From the NCBI GenBank assembly GCA_020631135.1, contig JAHDHU010000023.1, forward strand, positions 1-37,396: a DNA stretch of 37,396 nucleotides, in the 5' to 3' direction. Source of the DNA: Saprospiraceae bacterium. GTDB lineage: Bacteria > Bacteroidota > Bacteroidia > Chitinophagales > Saprospiraceae. Within the stretch, counting starts at the first letter, position 1. The number at the start of each line of letters is the position of its first letter. Below are positions 25,565-33,936 of this stretch, in pieces. Position numbers and translations under genes: made by a program. A model generated the notes under the pieces. That model saw only the letters and a list, made by a program, of their open reading frames with translations, did not search any database and had not been told where the DNA came from.

Positions 25565-25678
25565 AATAGGTTGATTAGTTGTTTTCGTAAAGATAAGGAG
25601 CAAATCGCGGACGTATATGTTTTTTTTATATAAATAATTTATAAATATATCCACAACAGAATGTTAACAACTAGCCAT

Positions 25679-26470
25679 TCAGAGAGAGGCCTCTTGCTTC
25701 ATTTTAAAGGCCAAGTCATTACCAAGCCACGAATCGATCAAGGCATGCGCCAAGTAAATTATAGGCGTCAAGATGACTGCCATGATAAATTTGTAAATAT
25801 AATTTACCGTACCAATGGCGAGTACACGCACCAAATCCCAATCTGATCCGATCCAAAATGCAATGAGAAGAACGATGAAACTGTCTATAAATTGAGATAT
25901 CAAAGTGGAGCCCGTTGCTCTTAACCAAATTTTTGACTCGCCAGTGTAGGATTTGATCTTTTGAAATACAAAAACATCAATGATTTGACCTACTAAGAAA
26001 GCAACCAAACTCCCTGCTATAATCCATAAACCTTGCCCCATTATTTTGCGAAAAGCCAAATCCATATCAAACAGCGATGTTGTAGTATTAGTCGGGTCAA
26101 TTCCACTTTGAGACTGCCACCAATCATTTGGGCTCAGCCATACGGCAAAGAAAATCATAACAAAGGCATAAAGTATGAGGATCACCGCGAAATTGGATAA
26201 ACGCCTTACCCCTTTCATCCCAAAGTACTCATTAATGATGTCTGTCATCACAAAAACAACTGGCCATAATACCACACCAGCGGTAAGATTAAAACCTAAT
26301 CCTTCGACACCAAAGATTTCCCAATCGAATGGTTCCCAGCCCAGGGTTTTTTCTAGGCTAAAAATTTTAACGCCTATAAACTCAGCCACCAGCGTGTTGC
26401 AAATAAAAAAACCACCCAAAATGAAAAACAAAATGACTGACTTATCCTTATGTAGTTGGTTAACTTGCAA
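25679..26470 (-). CDS. yhhQ: Queuosine precursor transporter (YhhQ / DUF165, VUT family)
   Basis: The 263-residue membrane protein has about six hydrophobic segments (about 12-34, 62-82, 92-112, 145-168, 190-210, 220-245). Family signatures are NTLVAEFIGVKIF, FNLTAGVVLWPVVFVMTDII followed by NEYFG, and GQIIDVFVFQKIK with a later SQFIDSFIV. YhhQ proteins import queuosine precursors (preQ0/preQ1) for tRNA wobble modification. The start is TTG at 26468-26470; an in-frame TAA lies two codons upstream and no ATG occurs before the first membrane segment. It is divergent from hscA (46-base gap) and lies upstream of the Oar-like receptor on the same strand, 114 bases away. No queuosine synthesis genes are in the window. 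The DUF165 assignment is strong; substrate comes from family knowledge. Confidence 0.9.
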   Translation of the reverse strand: MQVNQLHKDKSVILFFILGGFFICNTLVAEFIGVKIFSLEKTLGWEPFDWEIFGVEGLGFNLTAGVVLWPVVFVMTDIINEYFGMKGVRRLSNFAVILILYAFVMIFFAVWLSPNDWWQSQSGIDPTNTTTSLFDMDLAFRKIMGQGLWIIAGSLVAFLVGQIIDVFVFQKIKSYTGESKIWLRATGSTLISQFIDSFIVLLIAFWIGSDWDLVRVLAIGTVNYIYKFIMAVILTPIIYLAHALIDSWLGNDLAFKMKQEASL

Positions 26471-26474
26471 AGCT

Positions 26475-26482
26475 TACTTTTG
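26475..26482 (+). promoter_or_regulatory. Candidate hscA promoter -7 element
   Basis: TACTTTTG matches the Bacteroidota TAnnTTTG -7 consensus, with a TTG 16 bases upstream (26456-26458). It would give a 5' leader of roughly 30 bases before the hscA ATG. The TTG lies inside the start of the divergent yhhQ gene. The spacing is slightly short compared with published examples as I recall them. Confidence 0.4.
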
Positions 26483-26516
26483 TGCTTAGTTAAATATCTA
26501 CAAGTTGATCAAATAA

Positions 26517-28361
26517 ATGGCAAAACTTTCCATAAATATGAAGGAAGCTTCGGTCAAAAAAGACCGTGAGCTAATAATTGGGATCGATCTAGGTACCACC
26601 AATAGTTTGGTTGCTTATGTGCAGGATGGAAAAGCAAGCACGATAAAAAACAATGAAAATTCCTCGAGCCTAATTCCTTCTATTATTCATTTTGATACAA
26701 CCGGGGAAATACTGGTAGGCGAACAGGCTAAGGCCAAATTGATTTCCAATCCAGAACGAACCATCTTCTCAGTAAAAAGACTGCTCGGCAAATCATTTGA
26801 AGATTTGGACCAAAACGAAAAGTCTTTGGCTTACCAAATAATCAATGACGATTCGTCCAATTTGGTTAAAATAAAAGTTGAAGATCAATATTATTCTCCG
26901 ATAGAATTATCTGCTTCCATTTTAGAGGAACTTAAACGGTTGATTGAAAAACAACTGAATCAAACCGTGTCAAAAGCCGTGATTACAGTGCCCGCCTATT
27001 TTAACGATGCCCAAAGACAAGCCACCAAAGATGCTGGAAAGATTGCGGGTTTGGAAGTACTAAGGATCATCAATGAACCTACTGCAGCAAGTTTAGCCTA
27101 TGGCATTGGATTGGCCAACGAAGAAAATAAAACAATCGCAGTTTATGATTTAGGAGGAGGAACATTTGATGTATCCATACTACAAATCGAAAATGGCATT
27201 TTCGATGTTCTATCAACCAATGGCAACACTCACCTCGGAGGAGATGATTTTGACCTAGCCATTTTTAATCATTGGCGTAATCAAACATTTGATTTGCCTT
27301 TGGATCAAGCGAGTTTCCGTCAAGCCTTAAGATTACTTAGTGAGAAGGCAAAGGTGTCATTATCAAAAAATTCGGAATTTGAAGGAAAGATTGATCAATT
27401 TAAATTCACCATCAATCAGTCTACCTTCGAGCAACTTATCGCACACCATATAGCTCAAACCATTGACGCATGTCAAAAAGCCTTAAAAGACGCCAATCTA
27501 TCTAAAGATCAAATTGATGAAGTGATCATGGTTGGAGGATCGACGAGGATACCATTTGTTGTCCAACAGGTCGAACATTTTTTTGGTAAGAAACCGAATA
27601 GTGAATTAAATCCAGATGAGGTGGTGGCCATGGGTGCAGCAATTCAGGCGGATGTTTTGGCCGGAAATAATAAAGATGTTTTGTTGCTAGACATTACTCC
27701 CCTTTCGTTAGGAATTGAAACTGTGGGAGGATTGATGGATGTGATTATAGCTAGAAACACAAAAATTCCAATCAAAGCAGGAAGAAACTATACGACTTCT
27801 GTTGATGGACAGAAAAACCTTAAAGTTTCTGTATTTCAAGGAGAGCGAGATTTGGTCGCTGATAATCGAAAACTGGGAGAATTTATTTTGAAAAACATTC
27901 CTCCAATGCCTGCGGGAATTCCTAAAATCGCAATTCATTTCCTTATCGATGCGGACGGCATCTTACGGGTTAAGGCCATGGAAGAACGATCCAACACCCA
28001 AACAGAAATCGAAATAAAATCTCAATATGGTCTGTCTGAAGAAGAAATGGCAAAAATGTTATTGGATTCGATAAAGCACGCCAAAGACGACATGCATAAA
28101 AAAGCTTTGATTGAAGCTCAGACCGAGGGCAAAAATGTCTTGTTAGCTACCACAAAGTTTATCGGACAAAACGATTGGTTAAGTACCAAGGAGGTGGATA
28201 GACTCAATGATCTTCACAAGCGACTAGAAGCACAAATTAATCAGGGCTCCAAAAATGATATCGAAAAAGCCATGGAAACCTTGAACGAATACAGTCGACC
28301 CTTGGCCGAAAAAGCGCTGGACATTAATGTTTCGAAAGCCTTAAAAGGAAAGGACCTTTAA
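26517..28361 (+). CDS. hscA: Hsp70-family Fe-S cluster assembly chaperone HscA
   Basis: The 614-residue Hsp70 has an N-terminal extension before the ATPase core (MAKLSINMKEASVKKDRELI then IGIDLGTTNSLVA). That extension and the length are typical of HscA (about 616 residues) rather than DnaK (about 640, with an acidic EExxxD-type tail). Nucleotide-binding motifs are intact: DLGTTNS, VITVPAYFNDAQRQATKDAG, NEPTAASLAYG, YDLGGGTFDVSI, VGGSTRIP. The substrate domain follows (DITPLSLGIETVGG onward) and the short lid ends AEKALDINVSKALKGKDL, close to the E. coli HscA end. HscA with HscB helps transfer clusters from IscU. No isc, suf or hscB gene is nearby. The stop overlaps the convergent Coq4-like gene by 4 bases. 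Confidence 0.85.
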   Translation: MAKLSINMKEASVKKDRELIIGIDLGTTNSLVAYVQDGKASTIKNNENSSSLIPSIIHFDTTGEILVGEQAKAKLISNPERTIFSVKRLLGKSFEDLDQNEKSLAYQIINDDSSNLVKIKVEDQYYSPIELSASILEELKRLIEKQLNQTVSKAVITVPAYFNDAQRQATKDAGKIAGLEVLRIINEPTAASLAYGIGLANEENKTIAVYDLGGGTFDVSILQIENGIFDVLSTNGNTHLGGDDFDLAIFNHWRNQTFDLPLDQASFRQALRLLSEKAKVSLSKNSEFEGKIDQFKFTINQSTFEQLIAHHIAQTIDACQKALKDANLSKDQIDEVIMVGGSTRIPFVVQQVEHFFGKKPNSELNPDEVVAMGAAIQADVLAGNNKDVLLLDITPLSLGIETVGGLMDVIIARNTKIPIKAGRNYTTSVDGQKNLKVSVFQGERDLVADNRKLGEFILKNIPPMPAGIPKIAIHFLIDADGILRVKAMEERSNTQTEIEIKSQYGLSEEEMAKMLLDSIKHAKDDMHKKALIEAQTEGKNVLLATTKFIGQNDWLSTKEVDRLNDLHKRLEAQINQGSKNDIEKAMETLNEYSRPLAEKALDINVSKALKGKDL

Positions 28362-28840
28362 TCCTCTTTTACCAACCACAAAATAAGGTCACGAAAATTG
28401 TAAGGCAACAATTCTTCGAAATCAAGATTCTTTAGTGGCTTGTACAATTTCCCTCTTTTGTAGTCCTTATAAAAGGTAGACCAATGTTCAGGGATAAAAA
28501 CTAGAGCAACAAGAACTGAACCCAAAATTGAAGGACTGTACTTTCCGTTTCCAAGTAAAAAGAAAAACAATCGAGCCTCGTTTACGATCCCCAAACCGTA
28601 TCCAGCCACCACATGATAAACATCGTGCGACTCATATTTGGCTTCAAGTTTTATGTTTCCTTCGATTAAAAAAGAGTAAAGTATAGATCCCAAGCTACCA
28701 TGTGGATATTGACTTAAAGAACTCATATTTTCATTCCAGGCACGGCGATTTGGATGCAATAAATTGATGTAGGTCTTTTTTAGATTTTCAACCATTAGCG
28801 GCAAAAACCATTCGCGCCAAGCGCAATATTTTTGATACAT
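28358..28840 (-). CDS. Coq4-like protein (ubiquinone biosynthesis Coq4 family)
   Basis: The 160-residue protein carries the Coq4 zinc-site signature HDxxHx11E exactly: His at about 72, Asp 73, His 76 and Glu 88 in SHDVYHVVAGYGLGIVNEAR. Just upstream, YPHGSLGSILYSFLIEGNI matches the usual Coq4 start of fold (Pro-x-Gly-Thr/Ser-x-Gly ... Tyr-x-Phe-Leu). Family members are about 200-270 residues in eukaryotes and shorter in bacteria. Coq4 acts in ubiquinone synthesis and is reported to act at ring carbon C1. Bacteroidota generally use menaquinone, so the role here is likely different. There is no signal peptide. The start is ATG, with a 132-base divergent gap to the DUF5694 gene. The motif match makes the family likely; function is open. 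Confidence 0.75.
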   Translation of the reverse strand: MYQKYCAWREWFLPLMVENLKKTYINLLHPNRRAWNENMSSLSQYPHGSLGSILYSFLIEGNIKLEAKYESHDVYHVVAGYGLGIVNEARLFFFLLGNGKYSPSILGSVLVALVFIPEHWSTFYKDYKRGKLYKPLKNLDFEELLPYNFRDLILWLVKED

Positions 28841-28972
28841 AATTTGAAGTTTACAGATTCAAATTACTCTAGGTCCCGATAAAATTTCTTTGATAATTAT
28901 TAAGAGCCGCATCTGATTTATTATTCGTAGAAGTTCTTCTCTATCTTTATCATTTAGAGAAGCAAATCATAA

Positions 28973-29827
28973 ATGAAAAACACCTACCTTATCCATATTA
29001 GTATTTTATTCTTTATCCTTGGTTGTAAGGAAAACGAAGCATCAAAAAGCCAAGCAACTTTTCAAGATGGCGAAACAGCAATCGAGACTAAGGATAAAAT
29101 AGCAATCCTCAATTTTGGAACTTTTCATTTTGGACAAACAAGTGATGCCAACACAACTGAATTTGATGAAAAAAATAAGCGCAATCAAGATGAAGCAAAA
29201 GAAATAGCGAAGCAACTTTCGTTATTTAAACCCACCGTTCTGATCGTCGAAACCAGACCAGAAAATAATTTGCAAATCCAGGAAGAATACGAAGCTTATG
29301 TGGCAAATCCGAAAATGACTTTCGAACAACCTAGTGAAATCGAACTATTGGCTTTTGAACTTGGACGTCTTTGTAACACCAAAAAAATATACGGCATTGA
29401 CCATAAAATGAGTTACAATTACAATATCGGAAATGAAATAATAAATCAAGTCGATTCGAATATGCATGATGCTTATTATACGAGACTCGACAATTTTTAT
29501 CCGAATAATTTTCTTGTGCAAGATTCTCTCAGTCTTTTAGAGAAACTAAAAATTACCAATACTAAAGAATATTTAGATTTTATGATTGAGGTAAATGCGG
29601 ATATGCTGACCCATGTAGGTACTAATGAAGGATTTGAGGGTGCAGACGAAGCGGCGAAATACTATCAGAGGAATCTTAGAATGTATTCTAATTTAAATCG
29701 ATTACCTCTAACAAAAGATGATAGAGTTTTCATTTTAATGGGCGCCAGTCATACTGCATTCTTTCGAGATTTTATTGATCGGAGTCCAAAATATAAAATG
29801 GTCAATACACTTAATTATTTAAAATAA
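28973..29827 (+). CDS. DUF5694-like lipoprotein (TraB/TIKI-superfamily-like)
   Basis: The 284-residue lipoprotein has a lipobox with FILGC (lipidated Cys at about 18) followed by KENE. The mature part has ILNFGTFHFGQTSD (His at about 52), LIVETRPENN (Glu at about 93), a YGIDHKMSYNYN stretch and a late VFILMGASHTAFFRDFI. These match the DUF5694 pattern as I recall it. The spaced GxxHF, E and GxSHT elements resemble the TraB/TIKI/erythromycin-esterase-like fold, whose members are putative metal-dependent hydrolases. Residues after Cys (KE) do not indicate inner-membrane retention in an obvious way, so localisation is undecided. It begins a + strand run (hydrolase, SUI1, acyltransferase). The family is likely, the activity unproven. 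Confidence 0.72.
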   Translation: MKNTYLIHISILFFILGCKENEASKSQATFQDGETAIETKDKIAILNFGTFHFGQTSDANTTEFDEKNKRNQDEAKEIAKQLSLFKPTVLIVETRPENNLQIQEEYEAYVANPKMTFEQPSEIELLAFELGRLCNTKKIYGIDHKMSYNYNIGNEIINQVDSNMHDAYYTRLDNFYPNNFLVQDSLSLLEKLKITNTKEYLDFMIEVNADMLTHVGTNEGFEGADEAAKYYQRNLRMYSNLNRLPLTKDDRVFILMGASHTAFFRDFIDRSPKYKMVNTLNYLK

Positions 29828-29911
29828 TTGGTTCATAAATACAAAACAGTAAAATTATCCGTCTTTGCAATAGTGCACAAAGTCAATTACTTTTAAATCT
29901 AAATAGCAGTC

Positions 29912-31021
29912 TTGTTACGACTTTCATTTATAACATCTTTATTTTTTGCCTTACCAATGATTTCAATTGCTCAATTGGAAGAATTGAGAAAGGAGGTGGA
30001 CAAAATAATCCTACACGATACAGAAATTGAACTGGATAAAACTCCAGGATTTGTAATTGGTGTCATCGACAGAGACACTACGTTTTATTTGGATTATGGA
30101 AATGATGGTTCGGATAAAGAACTCAAACTTGATGAAAATACAGTTTTCGAAATCGGAAGCGCAACAAAGGTGTTTACTGCCGGGTTGGTAGAAATTTTAG
30201 TAGATCAAGGGCTACTATCTTACGATGAAAAAGTAAATGATCTATTGCCAAAACGCTTTCTCAATCCGAGGATGGAAGAACTTAATATCGAAGACTTGAT
30301 ACTTCATCTTTCTGGATTACCTAAGAGACCTCACCTATTTGGTAAAAAAGAAAAATCCGCAAGAGATCCATATGCCGAATACACAGATCAAGATCTTTTG
30401 GAATTCTACAGCGAATTTGTTCCTGAAAAGAAATACAAAAAAAAGAAACAATATCGCTACGCACACACCAATTATGCTTTGTTAGAAATCGCCTTGGAGA
30501 ATAAATTTAATCTCAAATTCTCCGATCTTTTGGAGCACCATATTTTTGACGTTTTAAACTTGTCTGACACATTCGTGAAAAATGATCAAAATCATAATTT
30601 ATTGATCACTCCAGGATTTGATAGAGCTGGAAGACAAGCAGGGGCTTGGCACTTTGAGAGTTTTAGGGCTTCTGAGGGCGTAAGGGCTTCTACCAAAGAT
30701 TTATGTACGTATTTACGGGCCAATATGGGTATTTCAAATACACCGCTCGACGGCATTCTACCTGCCACCCTAAAAGTTCAATCTCAAACCAATTATGACA
30801 AGAACATATTCGTAGGTAAGGCGTGGCACATTGTTGATCATGGATCGAAATACAACATCATAATGCATTCCGGAACTACAGGAGGTCATAAAGCGATTAT
30901 GGCTTTCGTAGATGAGACTAAAACGGGTATCGTTGTACTCGCCAACTCAACGATAGGAACTCAAGATTTGGGAATGCTTATACTACGCATGATTAATTAT
31001 AATTGGAAAAGAAAAGTTTAA
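29912..31021 (+). CDS. Exported serine hydrolase, class C beta-lactamase family
   Basis: The 369-residue protein has a signal peptide (about 1-20, MLRLSFITSLFFALPMISIA). The catalytic SxxK is SATK at about 83-86 in FEIGSATKVFTAG. The second motif position reads YAH (about 183-185 in YAHTNYALLE) where YxN or YxS is usual. The third is HSG at about 319-321 (HSGTTGG), the KTG equivalent. This suggests a peptidase or esterase-like enzyme; a substrate cannot be named. The start is TTG at 29912: an in-frame TAA is four codons upstream and no ATG precedes the signal peptide. The stop is 4 bases before the GTG of the SUI1-domain gene, so the two should be coupled. Confidence 0.87.
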   Translation: MLRLSFITSLFFALPMISIAQLEELRKEVDKIILHDTEIELDKTPGFVIGVIDRDTTFYLDYGNDGSDKELKLDENTVFEIGSATKVFTAGLVEILVDQGLLSYDEKVNDLLPKRFLNPRMEELNIEDLILHLSGLPKRPHLFGKKEKSARDPYAEYTDQDLLEFYSEFVPEKKYKKKKQYRYAHTNYALLEIALENKFNLKFSDLLEHHIFDVLNLSDTFVKNDQNHNLLITPGFDRAGRQAGAWHFESFRASEGVRASTKDLCTYLRANMGISNTPLDGILPATLKVQSQTNYDKNIFVGKAWHIVDHGSKYNIIMHSGTTGGHKAIMAFVDETKTGIVVLANSTIGTQDLGMLILRMINYNWKRKV

Positions 31022-31025
31022 AGAG

Positions 31026-31385
31026 GTGGACAAAAAGAAGACCCTTAATTGGGATGAATTTAGAGCCTTAGGCAACCCTGACAATGTTCCGGACGAAACA
31101 TCGAAGGAAGAAAATGTAGAAATCGAAGACTTACTTTCTAAAGAGATCCTTCGTGTTCACTTAGACAAAAAGAATCGAGCTGGAAAGATCGCGACCATCG
31201 TCAGAGGATTTGAACATCTATATGAAGATGAATTAAAAGAATTAGGAAAGTACCTCAAATCAAAATGTGGCGTTGGTGGTTCAGCAAAGAACAATGAAAT
31301 TATCATCCAAGGAAACCATCGAGATAAAGTAATCGAGCTACTAATAAAAAAAGGAGTCAGTAATATCAAAAAAAGTGGTGGATAG
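31026..31385 (+). CDS. SUI1/YciH-like translation initiation factor
   Basis: The 119-residue protein has an N-terminal tail of about 40 residues (starting MDKKKTLNWDEFRALGNPDN) and a SUI1 domain. The domain shows KIATIVRGFEHLYEDELKEL, the Cys-Gly-Val-Gly-Gly-Ser turn (KSKCGVGGSAKNNEIIIQG, about 82-100) and HRDKVIELLIKKG. YciH is the bacterial counterpart of eIF1 and affects initiation fidelity; its exact role in bacteria is debated. The start is GTG at 31026 within AAGAGGTG, which also gives a purine-rich, Shine-Dalgarno-like stretch. It follows the hydrolase after 4 bases and precedes the acyltransferase by 25. Confidence 0.9.
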   Translation: MDKKKTLNWDEFRALGNPDNVPDETSKEENVEIEDLLSKEILRVHLDKKNRAGKIATIVRGFEHLYEDELKELGKYLKSKCGVGGSAKNNEIIIQGNHRDKVIELLIKKGVSNIKKSGG

Positions 31386-31410
31386 TACCATTATTTTGTA
31401 GCTTCATTTT

Positions 31411-32484
31411 ATGTCCTACTCCGGGTCAAGAATACATTATTTAGATAGTATCAGAGGTATTGCAGCGATGATGGTGATTTTCTATCACTTTATCGGTTGG
31501 CAATGGTCAGAAAGATTTTATATTAAACTGAGTTTCTTTGTTTTCAATGGCAGTGACGCTGTTTCTTTTTTCTTTGTTTTGAGTGGCTTTGTATTGTCGT
31601 TTTCCTATTTACATCAAGGTCGAAAAATGAATTTCTTCAATTACATTTGGAGACGATTTTGGCGTCTTTATCCAGCCTTCATTTTTACGGTATTACTCAT
31701 CTTTTGTTACTGGAATCGGGACAATTTTCAATTCTCGACTTTTTACAATGCAATCGTTCATAACGAAGGGAAACTCCTCACCGAGTTGGCTATGGTTTTA
31801 CATCAACACAAATACTATATTCCCGGTTGGACATTGGGAGTTGAAATGATTTACAGTATAATTGTCGTTTTCTTAATACCGATTGTAAGATTAAATAGAC
31901 ATTTCCTTATTCCTTTGGTACTGCTCTCCTTTTTTGTTGGACCAGCGCATCTCCGCATTTTTATGATCCATTTTTGTTTAGGAGTATTGTTTGCGTATTA
32001 CTACCCTTCGATTATCAAATTCGATTTTAAATCATCGAAAATTTATACTTATCGTTACTTGGTTTATTTGGCCACTTTTATTTTATTTTCTACACGCAGT
32101 ATAGAACGTCTTTCAACTAATTTACAAGAGATCTATCAAGGGCTTTTTGCTCAAGGGTTTGACCATTTTCATTTATCCGGAATTGCCTCCTTTCTAATTT
32201 TGGTTTTTGTTGCTTGGAACAGAAGAATTCAGGTTTTTTTAGAAAACAAACTATTATTGTACATCGGCAAAATCAGTTATAGCATCTATCTCATACATTG
32301 GTTAATCATTTTAATCATAATGAACAATTGGGACTTATGGGCAAGGTGGCTAGGCTATGAAAAGCTTAGATTCGTGGTCATGTTGATTGTTTTTGTTCTC
32401 GCGACTTTGGCCGCTGCAAGCTTAATGTACAGGTACATAGAAAAACCATTTATCAAATTTTCAAAGAAAAAATTTATCCATTAA
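31411..32484 (+). CDS. Membrane acyltransferase, OafA/YrhL family (acyltransferase 3)
   Basis: The 357-residue protein has about ten hydrophobic segments. The N-terminal RIHYLDSIRGIAAMMVIFYH holds the family Arg (about 15) and catalytic-type His (about 26). Later signatures are SFFFVLSGFVLSFSY, WRRFWRLYPAFIF, GWTLGVEMIYSI and the C-terminal ISYSIYLIHWLIILI with YIEKPFIKF. Such enzymes transfer acetyl or other acyl groups to sugars of LPS, exopolysaccharide or peptidoglycan. There is no SGNH extension. No other glycan biosynthesis gene is adjacent, so the target is unknown. The ATG at 31411 follows the SUI1 gene after 25 bases. A 63-base gap separates its stop from that of the convergent helicase remnant. 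Confidence 0.9.
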   Translation: MSYSGSRIHYLDSIRGIAAMMVIFYHFIGWQWSERFYIKLSFFVFNGSDAVSFFFVLSGFVLSFSYLHQGRKMNFFNYIWRRFWRLYPAFIFTVLLIFCYWNRDNFQFSTFYNAIVHNEGKLLTELAMVLHQHKYYIPGWTLGVEMIYSIIVVFLIPIVRLNRHFLIPLVLLSFFVGPAHLRIFMIHFCLGVLFAYYYPSIIKFDFKSSKIYTYRYLVYLATFILFSTRSIERLSTNLQEIYQGLFAQGFDHFHLSGIASFLILVFVAWNRRIQVFLENKLLLYIGKISYSIYLIHWLIILIIMNNWDLWARWLGYEKLRFVVMLIVFVLATLAAASLMYRYIEKPFIKFSKKKFIH

Positions 32485-32547
32485 TTCATAGACAATCTCA
32501 AGTTGTAATCTGGGAAGATTTAACTTTCATGAAAGAAAGAGGAACCA

Positions 32548-33126
32548 TCATCGACTATCTTTGGATCGATATTGTTTTTTATACTTTTTCTTCATCTTAT
32601 CCTCATAACTCTTTTTAACATTGGTCTTTTTGTTCTTTGCCAACTTTTCGTGGAAAGCCTCACCTGAAGGTTTAAACTGTTTGACCTTATGATTATTAAA
32701 AGGAACAAATTCTACCTTCTCTTCCAAGGAAATAAGTTCTTCAGATAATTCAACTTCTGGCGGTAATTCTAAATCAGGAATCGGCTTATCCATCAGGGCT
32801 TCGATCTCAGCTTTTATTTTCAAATCTTCATCATCAAAAAAAGAAATGGCAACACCCTCTTTTTCTTGCCTTCCAGTTCGTCCAATACGATGAATATAAT
32901 TTTCGATATGGGGAGACAAATCAAAATTTACCACGTGTGAAACATCGTCAACATCCAATCCTCTGGCTATCAAATCTGTGGCTATTAAACAGCGGATCTT
33001 TTCCTCTTGAAAATCATGGACTGAATTAAATCTAAAGTTTTGTGACTTCGAAGAATGTATAACCCCAATTTCATCTCGAAAATCTACTGATAATCGATCA
33101 AATAATGCATCCGCAAATTTATTGAT
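32548..33126 (-). pseudogene. C-terminal half of a DEAD-box RNA helicase, cut off by an in-frame TAA
   Basis: This is the same reading frame as the upstream 249-residue part (33127-33876). It resumes directly after the TAA at 33127-33129 with INKFADALFDRLS, then HSSKSQNFR (the motif normally reading HGxxxQxxR), RCLIATDLIARGLDV (motif V), HRIGRTGR (motif VI) and a long basic tail ending KKKYKKQYRSKDSR. No frame change or second stop occurs. The segment has no ATG that would restart translation; a TTG at 32973 falls inside motif V. So the helicase C-lobe is made only by readthrough, or if the stop is a sequencing error. Motifs show little decay, which suggests the interruption is recent or false. 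Confidence 0.85.
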
Positions 33127-33876
33127 TTAAGTAAAAATCAAAACTTTTTTCATATCCTCATCACCATTCAGCAAATGCTGCAACATATTAACTTTACTAT
33201 TAAAGTTGGGCAAACGATATGCACTCTGAGCAATGTTTTCTAACGCGGCACCAGAAGGAGCTGCCTCAATTCTCTTGTAATGAGAAGAAAACAAATCTAT
33301 GATCTCTACAACTTCGTCTGGCAAAGTTGCTGAAAACATAAGGCTTTGCCTTTTTACAGGTAAAAAGTCTACAATGGTTTTTAATTGTGTCCTAAATCCT
33401 TGGTGCAACATTTCATCTACTTCATCGATGATCAACTTCTTAATCGTCTTTCCCTTAAATGCCCCTTTTTTTAGCAGGTCCATTACTCTTCCTGGTGTCC
33501 CAACTAAGAGATCAAGTCCCAATTGAACTCGATTGACTTGAACATTAATATTGGCACCTCCATACACGCCTGCAACTGAAAAGTTCATGTAATGTGTAAG
33601 CTTCTCAACCTCCTCTACGACCTGTGACACCAATTCTCGAGTTGGAACCAAAATTAAGATTTGCGGATGTGGAGACTCTGTAAATTTCCACATCCTCAAA
33701 GCCGGCAATAAATATGCAAAGGTTTTTCCAGTTCCAGTTTGCGCAATACCTACGATATCAGCGCCAGACATAATTGGAGCAAAACTCTTTTGCTGGATAG
33801 TTGTTGGCTTTGAGATCCCCAAATCGTCCAACGCATTGAGCAAACTACTATTAAGATTCAGATCGCTAAATTCCAT
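33127..33876 (-). CDS. N-terminal half of a DEAD-box RNA helicase, ending at a premature TAA
   Basis: Residues 1-249 hold the complete first RecA-like lobe: Q motif (KPTTIQQKSFAPI), Walker A AQTGTGKT, PTRELVSQ, GG, TPGRVMD, motif II, SATL. They stop at KKVLIFT, inside the first strand of the second lobe. Motif II reads DEVD rather than DEAD, which is tolerated in some helicases. The start is ATG at 33874-33876; a TAnnTTTG-like TAACTTTG lies at 33881-33888 but is too close to be a clear promoter. The codon hit by the stop lies where the family usually has a polar residue (FTxINKFADAL), so one base change explains it. A truncated lobe alone should lack helicase activity. It is divergent from the CotH lipoprotein (60-base gap). 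Confidence 0.88.
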   Translation of the reverse strand: MEFSDLNLNSSLLNALDDLGISKPTTIQQKSFAPIMSGADIVGIAQTGTGKTFAYLLPALRMWKFTESPHPQILILVPTRELVSQVVEEVEKLTHYMNFSVAGVYGGANINVQVNRVQLGLDLLVGTPGRVMDLLKKGAFKGKTIKKLIIDEVDEMLHQGFRTQLKTIVDFLPVKRQSLMFSATLPDEVVEIIDLFSSHYKRIEAAPSGAALENIAQSAYRLPNFNSKVNMLQHLLNGDEDMKKVLIFT

Positions 33877-33936
33877 TTTTCAAAGTTAATCAGATTTAAA
33901 GTCTTAATTTAAAGTAGATAATAAGAACGTCGAATT

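Noticed and set aside
25565-25654. Thirty extra N-terminal residues for the Oar-like receptor
   Set aside because: They precede a clean signal peptide that begins at the ATG at 25564 and fall in an A/T-rich leader region.
33881-33888. TAACTTTG matching the TAnnTTTG promoter element before the interrupted helicase
   Set aside because: It is only 4 bases from the ATG and has no TTG at a suitable distance upstream.
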